Assembly (NCBI GenBank): GCA_949357655.1
Contig: CASHTG010000014.1
Location: 62,001-126,000 of the forward strand
Reading direction: 5' to 3'
Origin: Parascedosporium putredinis
Lineage: Eukaryota > Ascomycota > Sordariomycetes > Microascales > Microascaceae
DNA: 64,000 nt
Shown here: positions 24,289 through 36,896 of the stretch, piece after piece
Layout: every line of letters starts with the position of its first letter
How positions within the stretch are numbered: the first letter of the stretch is position 1
Made by a program: the position numbers and the translations under genes
Notes under the pieces: model-generated
Database searches by the model: none
The model's input: the letters and a program-made list of their open reading frames with translations, nothing else
What the model was told of the DNA's origin: nothing

Positions 24289-25674
24289 CTACGCCTGTCT
24301 CGGCTTGACCTTGACAAAGAAATCAACCGGCCGAAGATTGAACCACCCATCCTGGTGAAGTTCGTACTGGGGGTCCGCCATTTCGAAATCCACGTCGCGG
24401 AGAAGAGTCGCCAACGCAACCACGTTCCACCGGGCGGCGTAATGCTTGCCGATGCACTCGCGCTTGCCGTTGCCGTAGAACCTCCTGACTCCCAGAGGCA
24501 GCTTTTCAAAGGCCCCTTGAGCATGCGCTCAGGCTGGAAGAGGTGGGGGTCCTCGAATACGGTCGGATCCCTGTTTACGCCCGCGAGCACGATAATCATG
24601 GCTTGGTTATGGGCAATCTCGTACCTGCCTCCGCCTAGCTTTATGGGGCTCTTGTCGTTGGGGTTCGGGATAGGCTCGATATTGAAACCAGGAGCGGCAA
24701 ACGAGAGGCGTAGCGTTTCGCGGACGATGGCTTCCACGTAGTTGAGCTGGGAGAGGTGGGCATAAGTAAACTCCTCTCCCTTTCCGAGGACGGTATCCAC
24801 CTCCTTCCGGGCCTCGGCGAGCTTGTCGGGATTCTTAAGCAGGAAATAAATGGCGGTGGTGACGCAACACGGCGCGGTGCTGCTGCCGATGGGCATGGAG
24901 ACGATTTCATCAATCACCTGCGATTCAGTGAGGGCCTTGCCAGTCTCGGGGTCGCTGCTGTTCATGAGCGCGGCGAGCACGTCTTTGCGGGCGTGGTCGC
25001 CAGGGTTGGCCTTTCGGTTCTCGACCACGTCGGCCGCGTAGCCCCGCATGGTGCGGATGGACTTGGTAAACTTGCCGCCGTAGAAGAACCGGTTGAGGAA
25101 CCCCGGGCGGTTCGGTCGTTTCATCGCTTCCGAGGTCGAATCTTCCATGGCCTGCAGCATGGGATGCGGTGGGCCCGTCAGGCCGTTGAGCTTCTTGCCG
25201 TACAGCGCGAGGGTGGTGGCTTCCAGGTTGAGTCGGTTGAGCTGCTCGATGAGCTGGATCGTGTTCTTGCCGGATCCGAGGCCCGCCCAGTTGCGGGTCA
25301 GCTCCGAGGCGGTGTCCCGCATGTCGACGAAGGTGTCGGCCACGGCCTGGGGGAGAGGTGGGGGCGATGATGCGGTGGGCGATGCCCCAGGACTCTTCGT
25401 CATCGTAGGCCGTGAACAAGGCGTCGTGGACGGCAGCCCGAATCTCGACAATGGGCCCGCCGACGAACTTGCGGAAGCGTTTCTCGTCGCACAGCTCCTC
25501 GGCCAGCGCGGCGCCGGCGACGAAGACGAGCTTGTGGCCGAGGACGCTGATTTGGAAAATTTCTCCGTACTTTTCCGCCAGCTTCTTCAGAGAGGTCCAG
25601 GTGTTGCTTGGGTCAACATCAAAGATGTTGCCGAGCAAGGGAACGCCCGGCGGCTGCGGGATCGGTTGAGACAT
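24289..25674 (-). CDS. Stand-alone BM3/CYP505-like cytochrome P450 without reductase domain
   Basis: About 461 residues, the size of a bare heme domain. The N-terminus PIPQPPGVPLLGNIFDVDP has no membrane anchor and matches the soluble fatty-acid hydroxylases (P450 BM3, P450foxy). Those are normally fused to a flavoprotein reductase; here the chain stops right after the heme domain (VDFFVKVKPRQA). The K-helix is ETLR and the heme loop is YGNGKRECIG, so Tyr replaces the usual Phe. The I-helix reads IGSSTAPC where BM3-type enzymes have AGHETT: the Thr is kept but the acidic partner is a Ser. One shift near 24520 fits a lost G; one near 25340 fits an extra C. Corrected length is whole codons. It would need a separate redox partner, or may catalyse a peroxide-type or isomerase-type reaction (inference). 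Confidence 0.75.
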
Positions 25675-27584
25675 TCTCGCAAGGGTTTCTTTTCGTTCTC
25701 ACAGGGATCTCGGTAACACTCGGTGCTGCGCGTAAGCCACAAGATGTCACAACTAGGAACACAAGATGTTTTAACTAGTGCCTGGTAAATAGGAATATTG
25801 ACGGGGAGGCTCGGTGGGAGGGAACACGAACGAGACGAAAAGGCAAAAGGAGAGAAAACAGAGTTCCTCATAACTTTTGTTTTCTGAATTGGGCCCCATG
25901 GGAGGCCGACCTTGTTTTATTTTCCTCTTGGCCCTCAGGATACCCTTTTTTCTTTATTGCTTTTCAGCTTCCCCTCTCCCCTGCACAATGATTCAGGTAA
26001 GAGTCTGTGGTCTCGGGCACACCTTCCAACGAAAAGCATCGTCCAGCAAGCCATGGCGCCACAAGCGCTTGGAACTTGATAATCCACGCTATTTCATTGG
26101 GCGCCTGCGTGGACCACGTCACTGATTCTCTCGAACTTGCCGATCTCACTGCGCACAGAAAAGGAAATCCGGCCTTACTTGTGCACGGCGGGAGGCGGGA
26201 GGCGGGGGTTGGGTCGGATCCTGAGCTGAGCTTTGCTCACTAGCCTTGAAGAGGAAAAGTGCCCACGCCCAGTACAGCACCCTTGAAGCTTGAAGTGGGT
26301 ATTTTGGAACAAGAGGATGGAGGACGCGGATATTAGACAACGGCATCAATCTACACATTTTTTTCGGAGCTGGGCGGGAGTCTCTCTCCACCCAAAGCCT
26401 CTCTTCATTTCGGAGATTTTTTTCTTTTTCGCAAATAATAAGGAAAAGTCCTCCAGACACCAAGAAAACCAAGCAAGGTCATTCGCGCATCATTTCGAGG
26501 CCCTCGGCCGCGGAGCTGGGTATCACAAGCTTGTGATGCAGCTCGTCCCATGGCGGTGTCTCAACAAACCGGCGATCGAGTCAATAACGGAGAGTCAAAT
26601 CAATCATGAAGAAGGAAGGAATAAAAAGAAAGGAAGAAATTGACAATTAGAAAAAGAAAATAAACCCCTTGAGATAACAAGGTCAATGGACGGGTTGGTC
26701 AACGCCATGCTCTTCTTATTCCCAGCTACGGCGTCAACGGTTCCACCAGCACCCCGCAAGTCCACGGGAGCAAAGCTGTCCCGCCTCTAGGGGCGCGCGA
26801 GCACGACGGGATGAAACGCATGGCTGGTGCATATATAGATACATGACTGGGCTTTTGGCGTTTCTCAGTGGTTGATGCCGTGCCCGTACTGAGACAGCCA
26901 AGGAAAGCAAGTATACCGAGGTACCGAGGGATGTTTTGTTCATGTGCTGTTTCGTGTACCTTGGATGTGTACAAACTCTTAGGGAGCCATGGTTAGCATA
27001 TGCAACGGGGTGAAGAGGGCGGTTGGGGATACAAGTCCGACTAGGTTGTTCTCCAGGCCGCGGCAGAGCACGCAAGCCCTACATAAGCTTAAACGAGTAG
27101 CACAAGGAGGATTTGCTCGATTTGACTCTGCTCTGTCGTAGACATCATCGGTCACTCGGGTGGCCCTAGTCAAGGAAGTATGGGTTGCGGGTGGGCAAAC
27201 AACCCGTATCACACCGGAGGAGCTTGATAGCCTTTTACATGAGGGGGTCGATTATATGGGAAGGTGATAGGATAGCCCTATTCTACACACCTCAGACCTC
27301 AAGACGATAGTCCATACTAGTACTACCTACCACATAACTCAACGCTGGATGGCCAAATTAACGTCTAAGAGAAAGACATAGAATTTTAATTTTGGTTAGA
27401 AAGCAGAAAGCTCGGGCAGCCTGCGAAATGCATTCAAAGGCAAAGGGGTTTTCGAAAGGGCCCTAATAGAAACACTGGGAAGAAGTTGAGCACATGGACG
27501 CGGTAGAACCGGCAGTCTCTATGTTACTACCAAATTGTCATCCTGGCTACGAGGGTGACTTGAAATTGCAAGCCGAGATGCACA
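25675..27584. other. Gene-free stretch
   Basis: About 1.9 kb between the start of the BM3-like P450 and the stop of the HET gene. I found no frame with coding-like codons or motifs, and no repeat. Confidence 0.45.
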
Positions 27585-29847
27585 TTATTTCACCCAGATT
27601 CTCTCTAGAGAAGCACCATCAAACCACCCTTCCTCCTGAATCTCGCCGATGCCGAGCCTCACAAGATGTCTCTTCAGCCCTCCGCCTTTACCGTCTCTTT
27701 CCCCCACAATTAGCACGTTGAACCCGTCAAACTTTCCGTTCACCTCGTTCCCGGAGAAACACACGGCAAACATGGGCTCGTGGGTTGGCAAAACACCCTC
27801 ATCAACCGCTATCCATCCAACTGCTGCCCCCGAGTCCGCGCGGGCCATGACAAACGGTTTATAGGCAATGACGGCCGCCCCATCCGTGAACGTGGATCGG
27901 GAGTAAAACTGTTCGAGTGGTTTGCTCATCGGCCACGGCGAACCAATCTCCGTCCGCTTTACAATGTACTTGCCAAGGTCGAGCAACTTGATCGGGGCCT
28001 CCAGCTCGAGAGTTGCGCGGCTTCCAAAGTGTGATTCCGATGTAGGTATGTCCCGGATTCGGATCCCGCTGGCGACGGGGTTTGCAGTTTGTGCCGGAAT
28101 ATGGTAGGAAACCTCGCCCATGGTCGACGTCCACGACCAAGATGGTAGATGGCAAAGGGTGGCTGGCCGGGTCAGTTCAATTTTACTGAACCAAGAGAGC
28201 TGTATAGCCATCCAGTGATCTTCTATCCGCGGGGGTCAACGAGCGATCCAGGACCGAGCGGAAAGAGCCGCCGGCAGTGGATGCGTCGGGCTTGCCCGAC
28301 GGGGTTTGTATCAATGAGTTGTCCTGGCCCCTTTCGTAGAAGAAGCCTGCAATGTACTCGGTGCTTATCCCCTGGCTAATCTCCTTGGCCAGGCCCAATA
28401 CTGCCATTGGCTTGTCGCTCTCGTAGGTAAGCTGACGCGAAGTATACGTAGAGACCATCTCACTCCAGTCCGCAAAGAATCCAATCGTTTCATCCCGGTC
28501 GGAGAGCGCCCGTTCTCCAGAAGGCTTTGCCTCGACATAAGCCCTGAAACTCTTGACGCTTTCTAGCAGTCTCTGCTCGTTCATCGGGGCCAAGACTTCA
28601 CCGTCCTCACCCTCGAGAATGGTGCGACACGCCCAAACTAGGCGAGCCTCGGTATAATGCACCGTTCTTGGCGACAGCATCCATTCTTGGGTAATCCAGG
28701 CTCTTTGCCCCAACGGCGAACCGTCGAGGTCACTAACGTCAGCGTCTGGGAAGAGACTAGCGTATACCACATCGTCGGGGGCGGCGCCATCGTCAGGGGT
28801 ATATGGCAGCTGCACTTTGGCGACGCAGATGAACGTTTTATAAAACACCCTTCCCGCCCATCTTTCGCCCAAGAAGCAGCAATGGTGATGGTGGCATTTT
28901 GGTATATGCTCCCCATCACTACTGATTCTCTTTTCCAGTCCGCGCTGTCATCCTGGACAATGCATAAGCTGTCAATCCACAAGTAGCGAAGCCCTACTTC
29001 ACGAGTAATCATGACGGCATCTTGAAAGGTTTTTGACAAACTAGCCATGGGCACCGACTGGCAATGCTGTTGTATATTCGTCGTCCGCGTCGTGATTATT
29101 TGGTGCTTTCCCCAACAATGGCTGAGTGCAGCGTACGCGGCACGCTCACCGCCGGCGATCTTGACTCGCGGCTCCTGGGATCCATCGGGCGGGCCGACGT
29201 CCAGCACCCTTGTCGGAAGCTGAGGTATACTTTTCGCGAGGGAGGTTTGCGACGCGACAAACGATGTGCTGCAGGCTGGATGTCCGGAGACGCAGCTCGC
29301 AAGCCATCCTCTGAGCAGCTGGAACGCCTCGGGGCACGAGGGATCCTGAAGTAATGGTCTACCGGAAACGTGGCCTGCCCGATGCGCCGCACTGCCTGAT
29401 CAAGATGTTAGATTGGCCTCGTTTGTTTGCCATGGACAGCATGAACATGGGGTGGCGAATGTTATACCGCGAACGGCCGCAAGACTCAACTGCGCAATGT
29501 CCCCGCCTCCTTCGACAGGTATGTGAATATTTATCCCAACTAGGTTCAGCGGGTGTGTTCCATCGCTCGCAATTTCGGGCTGGGGAATGAGTTCCGCCGA
29601 CGACGTGAATCCGACCATGACAATCGGCTCCAGCAACATGTCTTGGAGCAGCTTTTGCTCTCTCTTTTCGCGTTCCGGCCCTGTACGATACATTTTGGTG
29701 AATGGCCTGCCGAATCAACTCGCACAAGTCGCAGCTCTCCGCGGATTTAAAAATTTCGCGGCCATGGGGGATGTGCTGGTAGCCGCCTGGTTGGCACAGC
29801 GCTGGCAGGGTGATACCGCTGCATGCCGAGCAAAGCTTATGTGCCAT
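27585..29847 (-). CDS. HET-domain (heterokaryon incompatibility) protein
   Basis: Fungal non-self recognition and cell-death-linked protein. N-terminal Cys motif LCSACSGITLP and SCDLCELI, then a WLxxCxxxHxxC segment (GWLASCVSGHPAC) and TRVLDVG. The three HET blocks follow: YAALSHCWGK, TFQDAVMITREVGLRYLWIDSLCI and IYQNATITIAAS. Further on, RAWITQEWMLSPRTVHY and SRQLTYESDKPMAVLGLA are typical of the family. The C-terminal part (SWFSKIEL to the stop at 27585) has no known domain. Frame changes near 29400, 28875, 28225 and at possible introns around 29500 break the chain. The start is the ATG at 29847 before the Cys motif. HET proteins often act with NLR receptors, two of which are in this window. 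Confidence 0.8.
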
Positions 29848-30807
29848 TAGACCTAGAGCTTAAGATAAAGCACGAGTGGCTGTTTTCCGCAGCCAAATTC
29901 TTGAATTATTCTAGGAGTGGCACGACCATTCTAGTTTGTATTTGATCCTCAAAGGAACTATATCGAATGAACTGATTCATCCATAGATCCGTGAATGAGG
30001 GGAAGCTAAGAGGGGTTTCGGCGCCTGTTTATCGCCAATGAGCCCTCACCACACGCTTATGCAGAGTCAGACTGGCCATTAGTCGCTTGGAAAACGACGT
30101 CGACGAGAAAGCCTGGACAACGACAGGTCGAACTCTGCCTTGAGGTTTCCGCATTTTCGCTTTTCTCCCTACTATTAGCCCAAAGCGAGTGTAGCAGGAC
30201 AATTCGACCTAGCATCATGAGTTCGAAGAGACATAACACAGATCCCAAATAGCTGTGTCGATGGGGAGAAAACTTTGGATACGTAGAAATTGAAGACGGT
30301 CGAATTCTCAGTTATTCTACTAATCACTGTTTGTACACGCAAGCAAGGCTCATGGCTCTCACCAAGCACGCAGTTCTGAAGGAACCGGTATTGATTGGCG
30401 TGGGCATCTCCGTCGCCATCGGTTCGCCTATCACCATCACCACTTCCAGTTGGGCTAGCACAACTCGAGCTCTGTAAGGGCCCAAGAAGCCCTGGAACTA
30501 TTCTTGGCTAGCTCTTATTTGGCCATCTCAAGCTGCTAAACCTCGGATATTGACCAGGCTCCTTTGTCAGCAGATCTCTGCCAGGATGAAAGTACCTCGG
30601 TACCTCTTTTCTTTCGAAGGCTATGAAATGTGGGAATTGCCCTGAATTCTTTCAAATTTATAGGGGGCACTTTGGGGGTGATTGTTGCGACGTTGTGCTG
30701 TGATCTTCAACCTCCTACCTGTGGAGGAAATAAATTCTTGGCACAGCCGAGTAGGGCGGGTGATGGCCGAGATCATCACTCTTGGCTGACCATCCCTGCG
30801 GCGTCAA
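29848..30807. other. Intergenic, upstream of HET gene
   Basis: About 960 bp with no supported gene. A 41-codon plus-strand frame at about 30351-30476 (MALTKHAVLKEPVLIG) has reasonable codons but no other support. Confidence 0.4.
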
Positions 30808-32644
30808 TCACCCGGCGTAGATCCTGCCATCCGAAGACGACGCCTTGTCCGCGCGAAAGGGCAAGTTGGCGTGGAAACCGCGGTTCGCCCTTGCCCTCTC
30901 TCGCGCGGCCCACGTCTGCTCCAGGTCGTTTCTGAATCGCGCGACCTGCGAAAACTTGACCAAATCCCAGCGCCGCTGCATTTCGGAGCGGACGAGGTCG
31001 ATGTGCTCCGGGAGGTCATGAAGAAGCCCAAGGTGTACGTGGGCCAGTTGCCCATGTAGCAGCCCGCCCATCCGCTATCGTCGCGACGCGACTCGAGGAT
31101 CTCGACCGCCTTGGCCACCTGCCAGCAGTCGGTTGGCATGGCCATGGGCAGGCCGTCCGCGACCGTCGTTCCCGCGTCCACCTCGAGGCAGAGTTGCTCA
31201 AACATGACGGAGGCGATGACGGCGAAGAGGTAGAGCACGTCGTTGTAGTAGCCCTGCTGGCGGTTCTTGACCTCGTCGCCGGGGAAAAGGTCGGCGGTGG
31301 GCTCGCGGTTGCACAAGAGGGCCGCTTCCCACATCTCCACCTCGCCGCGGAGCTGGTCAATGGTGTCCTGGTCGCGCTGAAAGGGATTTTGGAGCTGCTG
31401 CTTGAGGGAGAGCGTGAGCCGAAAGAGCGACACGGGCACGCCTAGCACGGGGCTGTTGACGCTGCGGGGCTGGTCGGGGAAGAAGTTGGATCGCTCGAGC
31501 AGGTCCTCGGCGCGGTACCAGAATTCGGCGTTGAACTCGTAGTCGAGGCCGATGGGGTCGAGCCAGAGGCCCGTCGTGGTCAGGAATATCTGGTAGAGCA
31601 GGCTCTCGATGGCGAGTCTGTCAAAGAGACGCTCGATCTTTAGCTCGCCGTCGAGAAGACGCATGGTGAGGATCCGCGTGGCGGCGTTGACGTGTCGTGG
31701 AATATCTGTGTACGTGCCCCTGCCCATGCACTACCGCGGAGATGGAGTTAGAAAGGTCATTGCGTGTCGAGTGGCTCTTTATTTAGAGCGAGTGGCCCGA
31801 CGATGGATGGGGAGAAGGATTTGAGGGGAGAGGAGGAAGGGGTGGGATAAAAAGGTGGGACGAGTAACATACCCCATGGAGGTATAGTAGCATAACCGAC
31901 ATCAAGATGCCATTATGGTTTTGTAGCTCATGCGCAGACGTGGCGAGCAGGCGTGATAGATCCTTAAGGGAGTGGGAGTAATACGTGAGGGCGAGTTCCT
32001 GCATGGTGGACGACGTGTCGATAAAGTGGATATGCGACGCCGCATTGGCGAGTAGTGAATAATAAAGGCTCTTGTGACGCGTCATGAGCTCCTGAATCTC
32101 GGTAATCCACCCGTTGTAAAACCCAGGGTGCCCATTAGGAAGCAGAAGCAAGCCGTAGTATCGCTCGATAAAGTGTCGCGAGATGACCATTTCCAGGTCC
32201 CGAGAGATGACGCCGTGGGCGGCGCCGGCTTCGTTGATTAGCTGCAGTTCCAAGGGCACCGAGAGAGGCATGCCGCCACCAGCCACCGGAAGGAAGGGCC
32301 TCGCGCCGGTGGCCCTCGGGGAAGGGGTTTGCCCTGGTGTCGCGATCGTTGGTGGGAGGCGAAGCGCCGGTCGAGGAGGTCCGACGTCGATGGCCAGGCG
32401 CACTCCCGACCGGCTCGGACGCAGTATCCGCACTCGGGCACCTTTTCGTCACATTTCTTCCGGCGCTGTCGGCCTAGGGACGCAGAGGTTAGACAAAAAG
32501 AGGCGACAGGTAGGGGAGGGGAAAAGAGAGAATATAACGCGGCCGAGGAGCCGAGACAAAGGGGAGGGGAGGGATATTCTACGGACAAGTCAAGCACCCC
32601 GTCTTTGTGCGAAGCCTCGCTTTTGACGCGTTGGCCGTGGACAT
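30808..32644 (-). CDS. Zn(II)2Cys6 transcription factor with Fungal_trans_2 domain
   Basis: Nuclear pathway-type regulator. ATG at 32644-32642 (MSTANASKARLRTKTGC). The cluster is split by an intron after GCLTC: the first exon ends ACTT, the intron starts GTCCGT and ends CTAG, and the second exon gives RQRRKKCDEKVPECGYC then VRAGREC. This is a perfect C-x2-C-x6-C-x6-C-x2-C-x6-C zinc cluster. The body has the fungal transcription-factor domain (VPLELQLINEAG, ISRDLEMVISRHFIERYYG, LANAASHIHFID, then RHVNAATRILTMRL and LFAVIASVMFEQL). It ends at 30808 after SSDGRIYAG, with frame slips near 32290 and 31030. It lies next to an MFS transporter and an amidase and may control them. Confidence 0.8.
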
Positions 32645-33677
32645 GGTTACGGTACACGGTTCTATTAGGTATTTGCTGCATGCAAAGATCTCCACCCAGT
32701 TGTGCCGCTGCGCTGTTATCTCTTGGAAAAAGAGGGGGAGGGGGCAGATTCGTCAAACCGGCAGAGACAGGGGGCGTGGGAAGTTTTTGGAGTGTGGGTG
32801 GAATGGCCGTGGTTGGGAGGGGACTAGGCCCATATGTATCATTATCTATGGATCTCCGGGTCGAATAACGTGAGCCTAGCTATCGCACATTTCTCCACTT
32901 CTATTCGATTCTACCCAGGGCCGCCGCTAAACCTCGTTTATCGTCCCAAGCAGCTGGACTCGCTGGTGCGGGTTTCTGGCGTGGTTCCTTAGCCCCTTTT
33001 GGGCGTCGTCTCCACCCGAGAGCTTCACTCTCTTGGAGCAACGTTTGCCCGTCTTGAGATTGGCTGCGAAGGATGCGGGGAAAAGCTCTAAACCCAAACT
33101 GGGAGGGCATATTCTTTCTCCACCTTGGTTTCTCTTCGTCAGGATGATAAGCGGCGCGCGTGATTCGGCATTCAATCCACCAAAAACCCGATTGTTGAGG
33201 GTTACGTGGTTACTTACTCCTCATGTATTATTCCCATGTCCGTTTTCACCCGCCCACCACAACGCCTCAAAGGATGTACATGGTAAGACTTTGAGGTTGT
33301 GAAAAAGATTTATGGATATTGATTTTATCGCAGGATGAAAAGACGTCTTAACTACCGCCGTACATCCTATTACATGTACTCTTTTAGAAGGTTTATGGGC
33401 TTGCCTAGTTCTACGAGGGAGAGAGTGACTTAGTGGTTTCGAATAACCAACTCCGAGAGCTGAATAAAACAAAGAAAGGTTCAACCCCTTGGTCCAAGGA
33501 AGCTAAGAGTAAGAATATTGATGGAATCCGCACTAGAGACAAGGCGAATCCAAACTGGGAATAAGAACAATTGAAACTAATTAAAAGACACCTGCACCAA
33601 TCTCCATTCTCACGTATCGATAAAACCCTAGTTAACACCACCCACAGAACCTTGCCTCACGTATTGTAGCAATAGAT
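32645..33677. other. Intergenic between regulator and MFS transporter
   Basis: About 1 kb: promoter of the regulator and 3' flank of the transporter. No gene seen. Confidence 0.5.
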
Positions 33678-35721
33678 CTAAGTGCTCTCCCACGTGGCCC
33701 TATCCTCCTCCACCACCTTGTGGTATTTGGCCGCGCTACGAATTCGGAGCGCCTTGCCGTACTTGATCATGACGAAAAAGACGCACGAAGCAGCCATGCC
33801 CACGAAGGCGGCGGAAATGAAGCAGTTTTGAAGACCGAGGTTGGTCAACCACGGGGTGATGCTAATCGTCTAGTTAGCCTCTACTCGAAAATTTTGGGGA
33901 TCCCTGTTCCATGCAAAGTAGGAAAATCGGAAAAAGAATAATGGATGGAACTTACCCGTAACCCATAGCAAAGGACATGGTGTTGCGCACAAGAATGACC
34001 GAAACGAGGGCGTCGCCTCGGATCTCATGGTAGCTGTCAATCAAGTAGTTGATGCTCAGCGTGACGCCGACGGCGAAGCTAAAGGCGACGCAGCCCATGG
34101 CAAAAGTAAGGCCGAACCAGTGGATGCCCCGAGACGCGCCAACACCCCAGAGGATGAGGGCACCGGGCACGACGAAGATGCAGACGACAAAGGGCCACAG
34201 GCGGTGCTCCGCCTCCATGATGCCGCCATTACGGCGGGCCAGCTTGATGGTGAGCCAGTCGCTGAACTGGCCAGAGAAGAGGGAGCCGACAATGGTGCCC
34301 ACGCAGCAGGCGACGTAGCTGAGACCGACCATGGACGGGGGAAATTGTACGGCTCACCAGACAGCACGATGGACGCGGTGGCGTTGAGGACGTTGAACCA
34401 GATAATGTAGGAGCCGTACGAGAAGCCCGCGTAAAAGATGACGGGCCAGCTCAGGAAGTACAAGCTGCGCCAGGCCCGCTTGAAGATGTTTTGGCCGGGC
34501 GAAGGCTGCCAGAGCGACATCTTTTGCACAAAGTTGCGCGGGGGCGGGTACTCTTCGCCGGGCTCGGCGGAGCGCGAGGCGGCGTCCGAGTGCTCGGACT
34601 TGACACCCTTTTCGTCAGCAGAAGCCCCACCGGCAGCCACGTTGGTTTCGTTGTCGGAGCCTACGTTGGCGGGCGCCTTTCTGTTGTAGTTGGTCTCCTC
34701 CATGAAGAAGAGGAGGAAGAGCAGGGTGGCGCCGAGGAAGATGGCGGGCCAGTAAAACACCCATTGCCACCCCTGGTATTGGGCGATGAAGCCGCAGATG
34801 ATGGGCGCAAAGTAGTTGCTGCCCAGGAGGGACAAGGTATAGAGGCCCATGTACGTGCCGCGCTCGTGGGTGAAATACTGGGAAACGAGAAGACGGACTG
34901 TTAGCGCGTAAAACAACATGTGGGCGGAAGTGGCGCTGGGGCTGGTTTACTTACAATATCAGTAATGGAGATTTCCGGAAGGGCTTCAATGGGTGCCAAC
35001 AGGAAGCCTTGAATAATACACTTTGCGATCCATTCTCCGTTGCTCTTGACATAGGCACTGTAACGATTTGGTTAGCTTGTACATACAGAATAAAGAGCCG
35101 GCAGGATCTAGTGGCGGTCACTTACCTCCAGACGCTCACACCCTATCAACGCACAAAAGTAAACTCTAGTCAGCCTTTTGGTTACGGTATGGCGCATTAG
35201 CCTGGGATTATAACACTCACGATTCCTCCCACGGTGGAAATGATGTATGCCAGACGCTTTCCATATCGCAGCGAAAATGGCTGCCAGAAGAGCAGGCCCC
35301 AGCCGAGGAAAAGAAACATGAAACCCGTGCCTTCGTTGAGCGTTGCAATGGACACTCCTGATGCCTCGGAGAGCGGCACAATGACGGAGTAGACCGTGGA
35401 GACGGAAATGCCGACGAACCAAGTGTATCTAAGAACGTTGACGCCTGGTTAGCTCATCTATCCCTTCGACTTGCATCTGCACGGAGAGCAAAACACAACA
35501 GTGTGATTGACAACTTACAAGTTCTGGCAGATCAAGCTGAGAAGCTTGCGACGCGGTGACCAGTTCAGCGGGTCATTGGGATCATTGGAAGGGGCTGGAT
35601 CCAGGACAATATCCGTTTGACCACCAGCGTGGCGTGCGCGCATGGTATGGTCCAAGTCCACGAGGTGGACGGTGCCCGGGACTGCGGTCTCCGCAGACAT
35701 GTTGCCGGATGCGGACGTCAT
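33678..35721 (-). CDS. MFS transporter, DHA1 (drug:H+ antiporter) type
   Basis: Twelve-helix efflux or uptake carrier of the plasma membrane. ATG at 35721 (MTSASGNMSAETAVPG) and a cytosolic N-terminus ending NDPLNWSPRRKLLSL, a hallmark of fungal DHA1 proteins. Then helix 1, helices with GFMFLFLGWGLLFWQPFSLRYGKR (two blocks) and HERGTYMGLYTLSLLG. A long charged central loop (PANVGSDNETN and following) and the late motif EAEHRLWPF precede the last helices. Stop at 33678 after EEDRATWEST. Introns lie near 35515, 35425, 35220, 35150, 34950 and 33870. One slip near 34340 (GEPYNF to MVGLSYVACC) breaks the frame. It is flanked by a Zn2Cys6 gene and divergent from an amidase, which suggests a shared substrate. 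Confidence 0.8.
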
Positions 35722-36896
35722 GAGAAAGGCCTCGAGATGAACCACAGATTGAGAGAAGAAGGAAGGCAGAGGGATAGAGAAAAAAGCGGTCAAGACAAGC
35801 GAGGAGGGAAACGAGAAGGGGATGTCTCGGTGGGTGCTGAAGAGTGAGGAAAAGAAAGAAGGGAACAACAAGTACACCCAACAAGATCGAGGAGCAGCCG
35901 GGGATCGTCGCGGGTCTTTATAGAAACATGTCGTGATTCCATGCAAGCAGGGAAACCCGGAGGAATGGATGAGACAAATAAACTTGATGTTGTGAAGACG
36001 CAAACCCAAAAAATGCCTTGAGCGTCGCGAACAAAATGCTACATCTAAGGTTGCCAATCGGCTTATCTGCTATTATCATCACGCTAGCTTCGCCAAAGGG
36101 TCGGGTCCCTCTTCCCAGCAGGGCGCGGAATGTTTTGGCCGTCATTCCCCCATCCCTTTCTTCGCGCGACTAGTGCCTGTCCAGGTCTCTGAGCTACGCT
36201 CCCGTATCGTCTGGGGTAAGGCGATAGCCCCTTTCTGGCCAATGCCCTCTATTACCGACTTGGAGATTTCGGGGGAGGGCAAGGGGGTGATAACGCATGG
36301 ACGTGGTGGCGCTGTTGGGGTTCCGCCAAGCTGTGGTAGCTATCGCGGGCGCAAATAGGCGTGATTGGCCCGCTCCTCACGATCCCGGACTAGGCGGGGC
36401 GCCGACCCCGCAACCGGGCCCTACCCGTTGGAACACTGCTCCCAGGGGCCAATTGGAGCTATTTGCGCCCGATGCCAAAGGGTGAGAGCTTGGAGCTTCC
36501 ATTTCCCCGTGATGGCATCTCTTAGCTAATAAGCGACGACAAGTGATGATCTCGCGATCGAAGAGGCCAAGTTGCTATGCAATCGGGACCCTCTTTTTCG
36601 TTTTACCCCGCGGACGGTAGTCGAATCGCTCGGAATGCCCTCGATGATATCAACTGATGATTATATAAAGGGGATATCGCCCAAGCATTCAACTGCCCTG
36701 CTGATAAGACTTGGCTTGATCCAGCAATATCCCTGTCCTCGCTCCTCCTCTTGCTCCCCTCTCCATAGCATATCTCTTCTTGGTCTTTGGATCTTGGTTT
36801 CCCTCTCCACCGTTTCTTCGCCATTTTCCCCTTTCTCTCACTCTTCTTTTCCTCTTTCCTAGATACCCCAGAGCCTCACTGCTCTTACCTGCCAAA
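35722..36896. other. Divergent promoter region, MFS transporter and amidase
   Basis: About 1.2 kb without a gene. TATA-like elements face both ways, at 35917-35922 (minus) and 36662-36669 (plus), with a long C/T-rich leader just before the amidase start. Confidence 0.55.
36662..36669 (+). promoter_or_regulatory. TATA box of the amidase gene
   Basis: TATATAAA about 235 bp before the amidase ATG, followed by a pyrimidine-rich stretch (36720-36890) typical of a fungal 5' leader. Confidence 0.5.
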
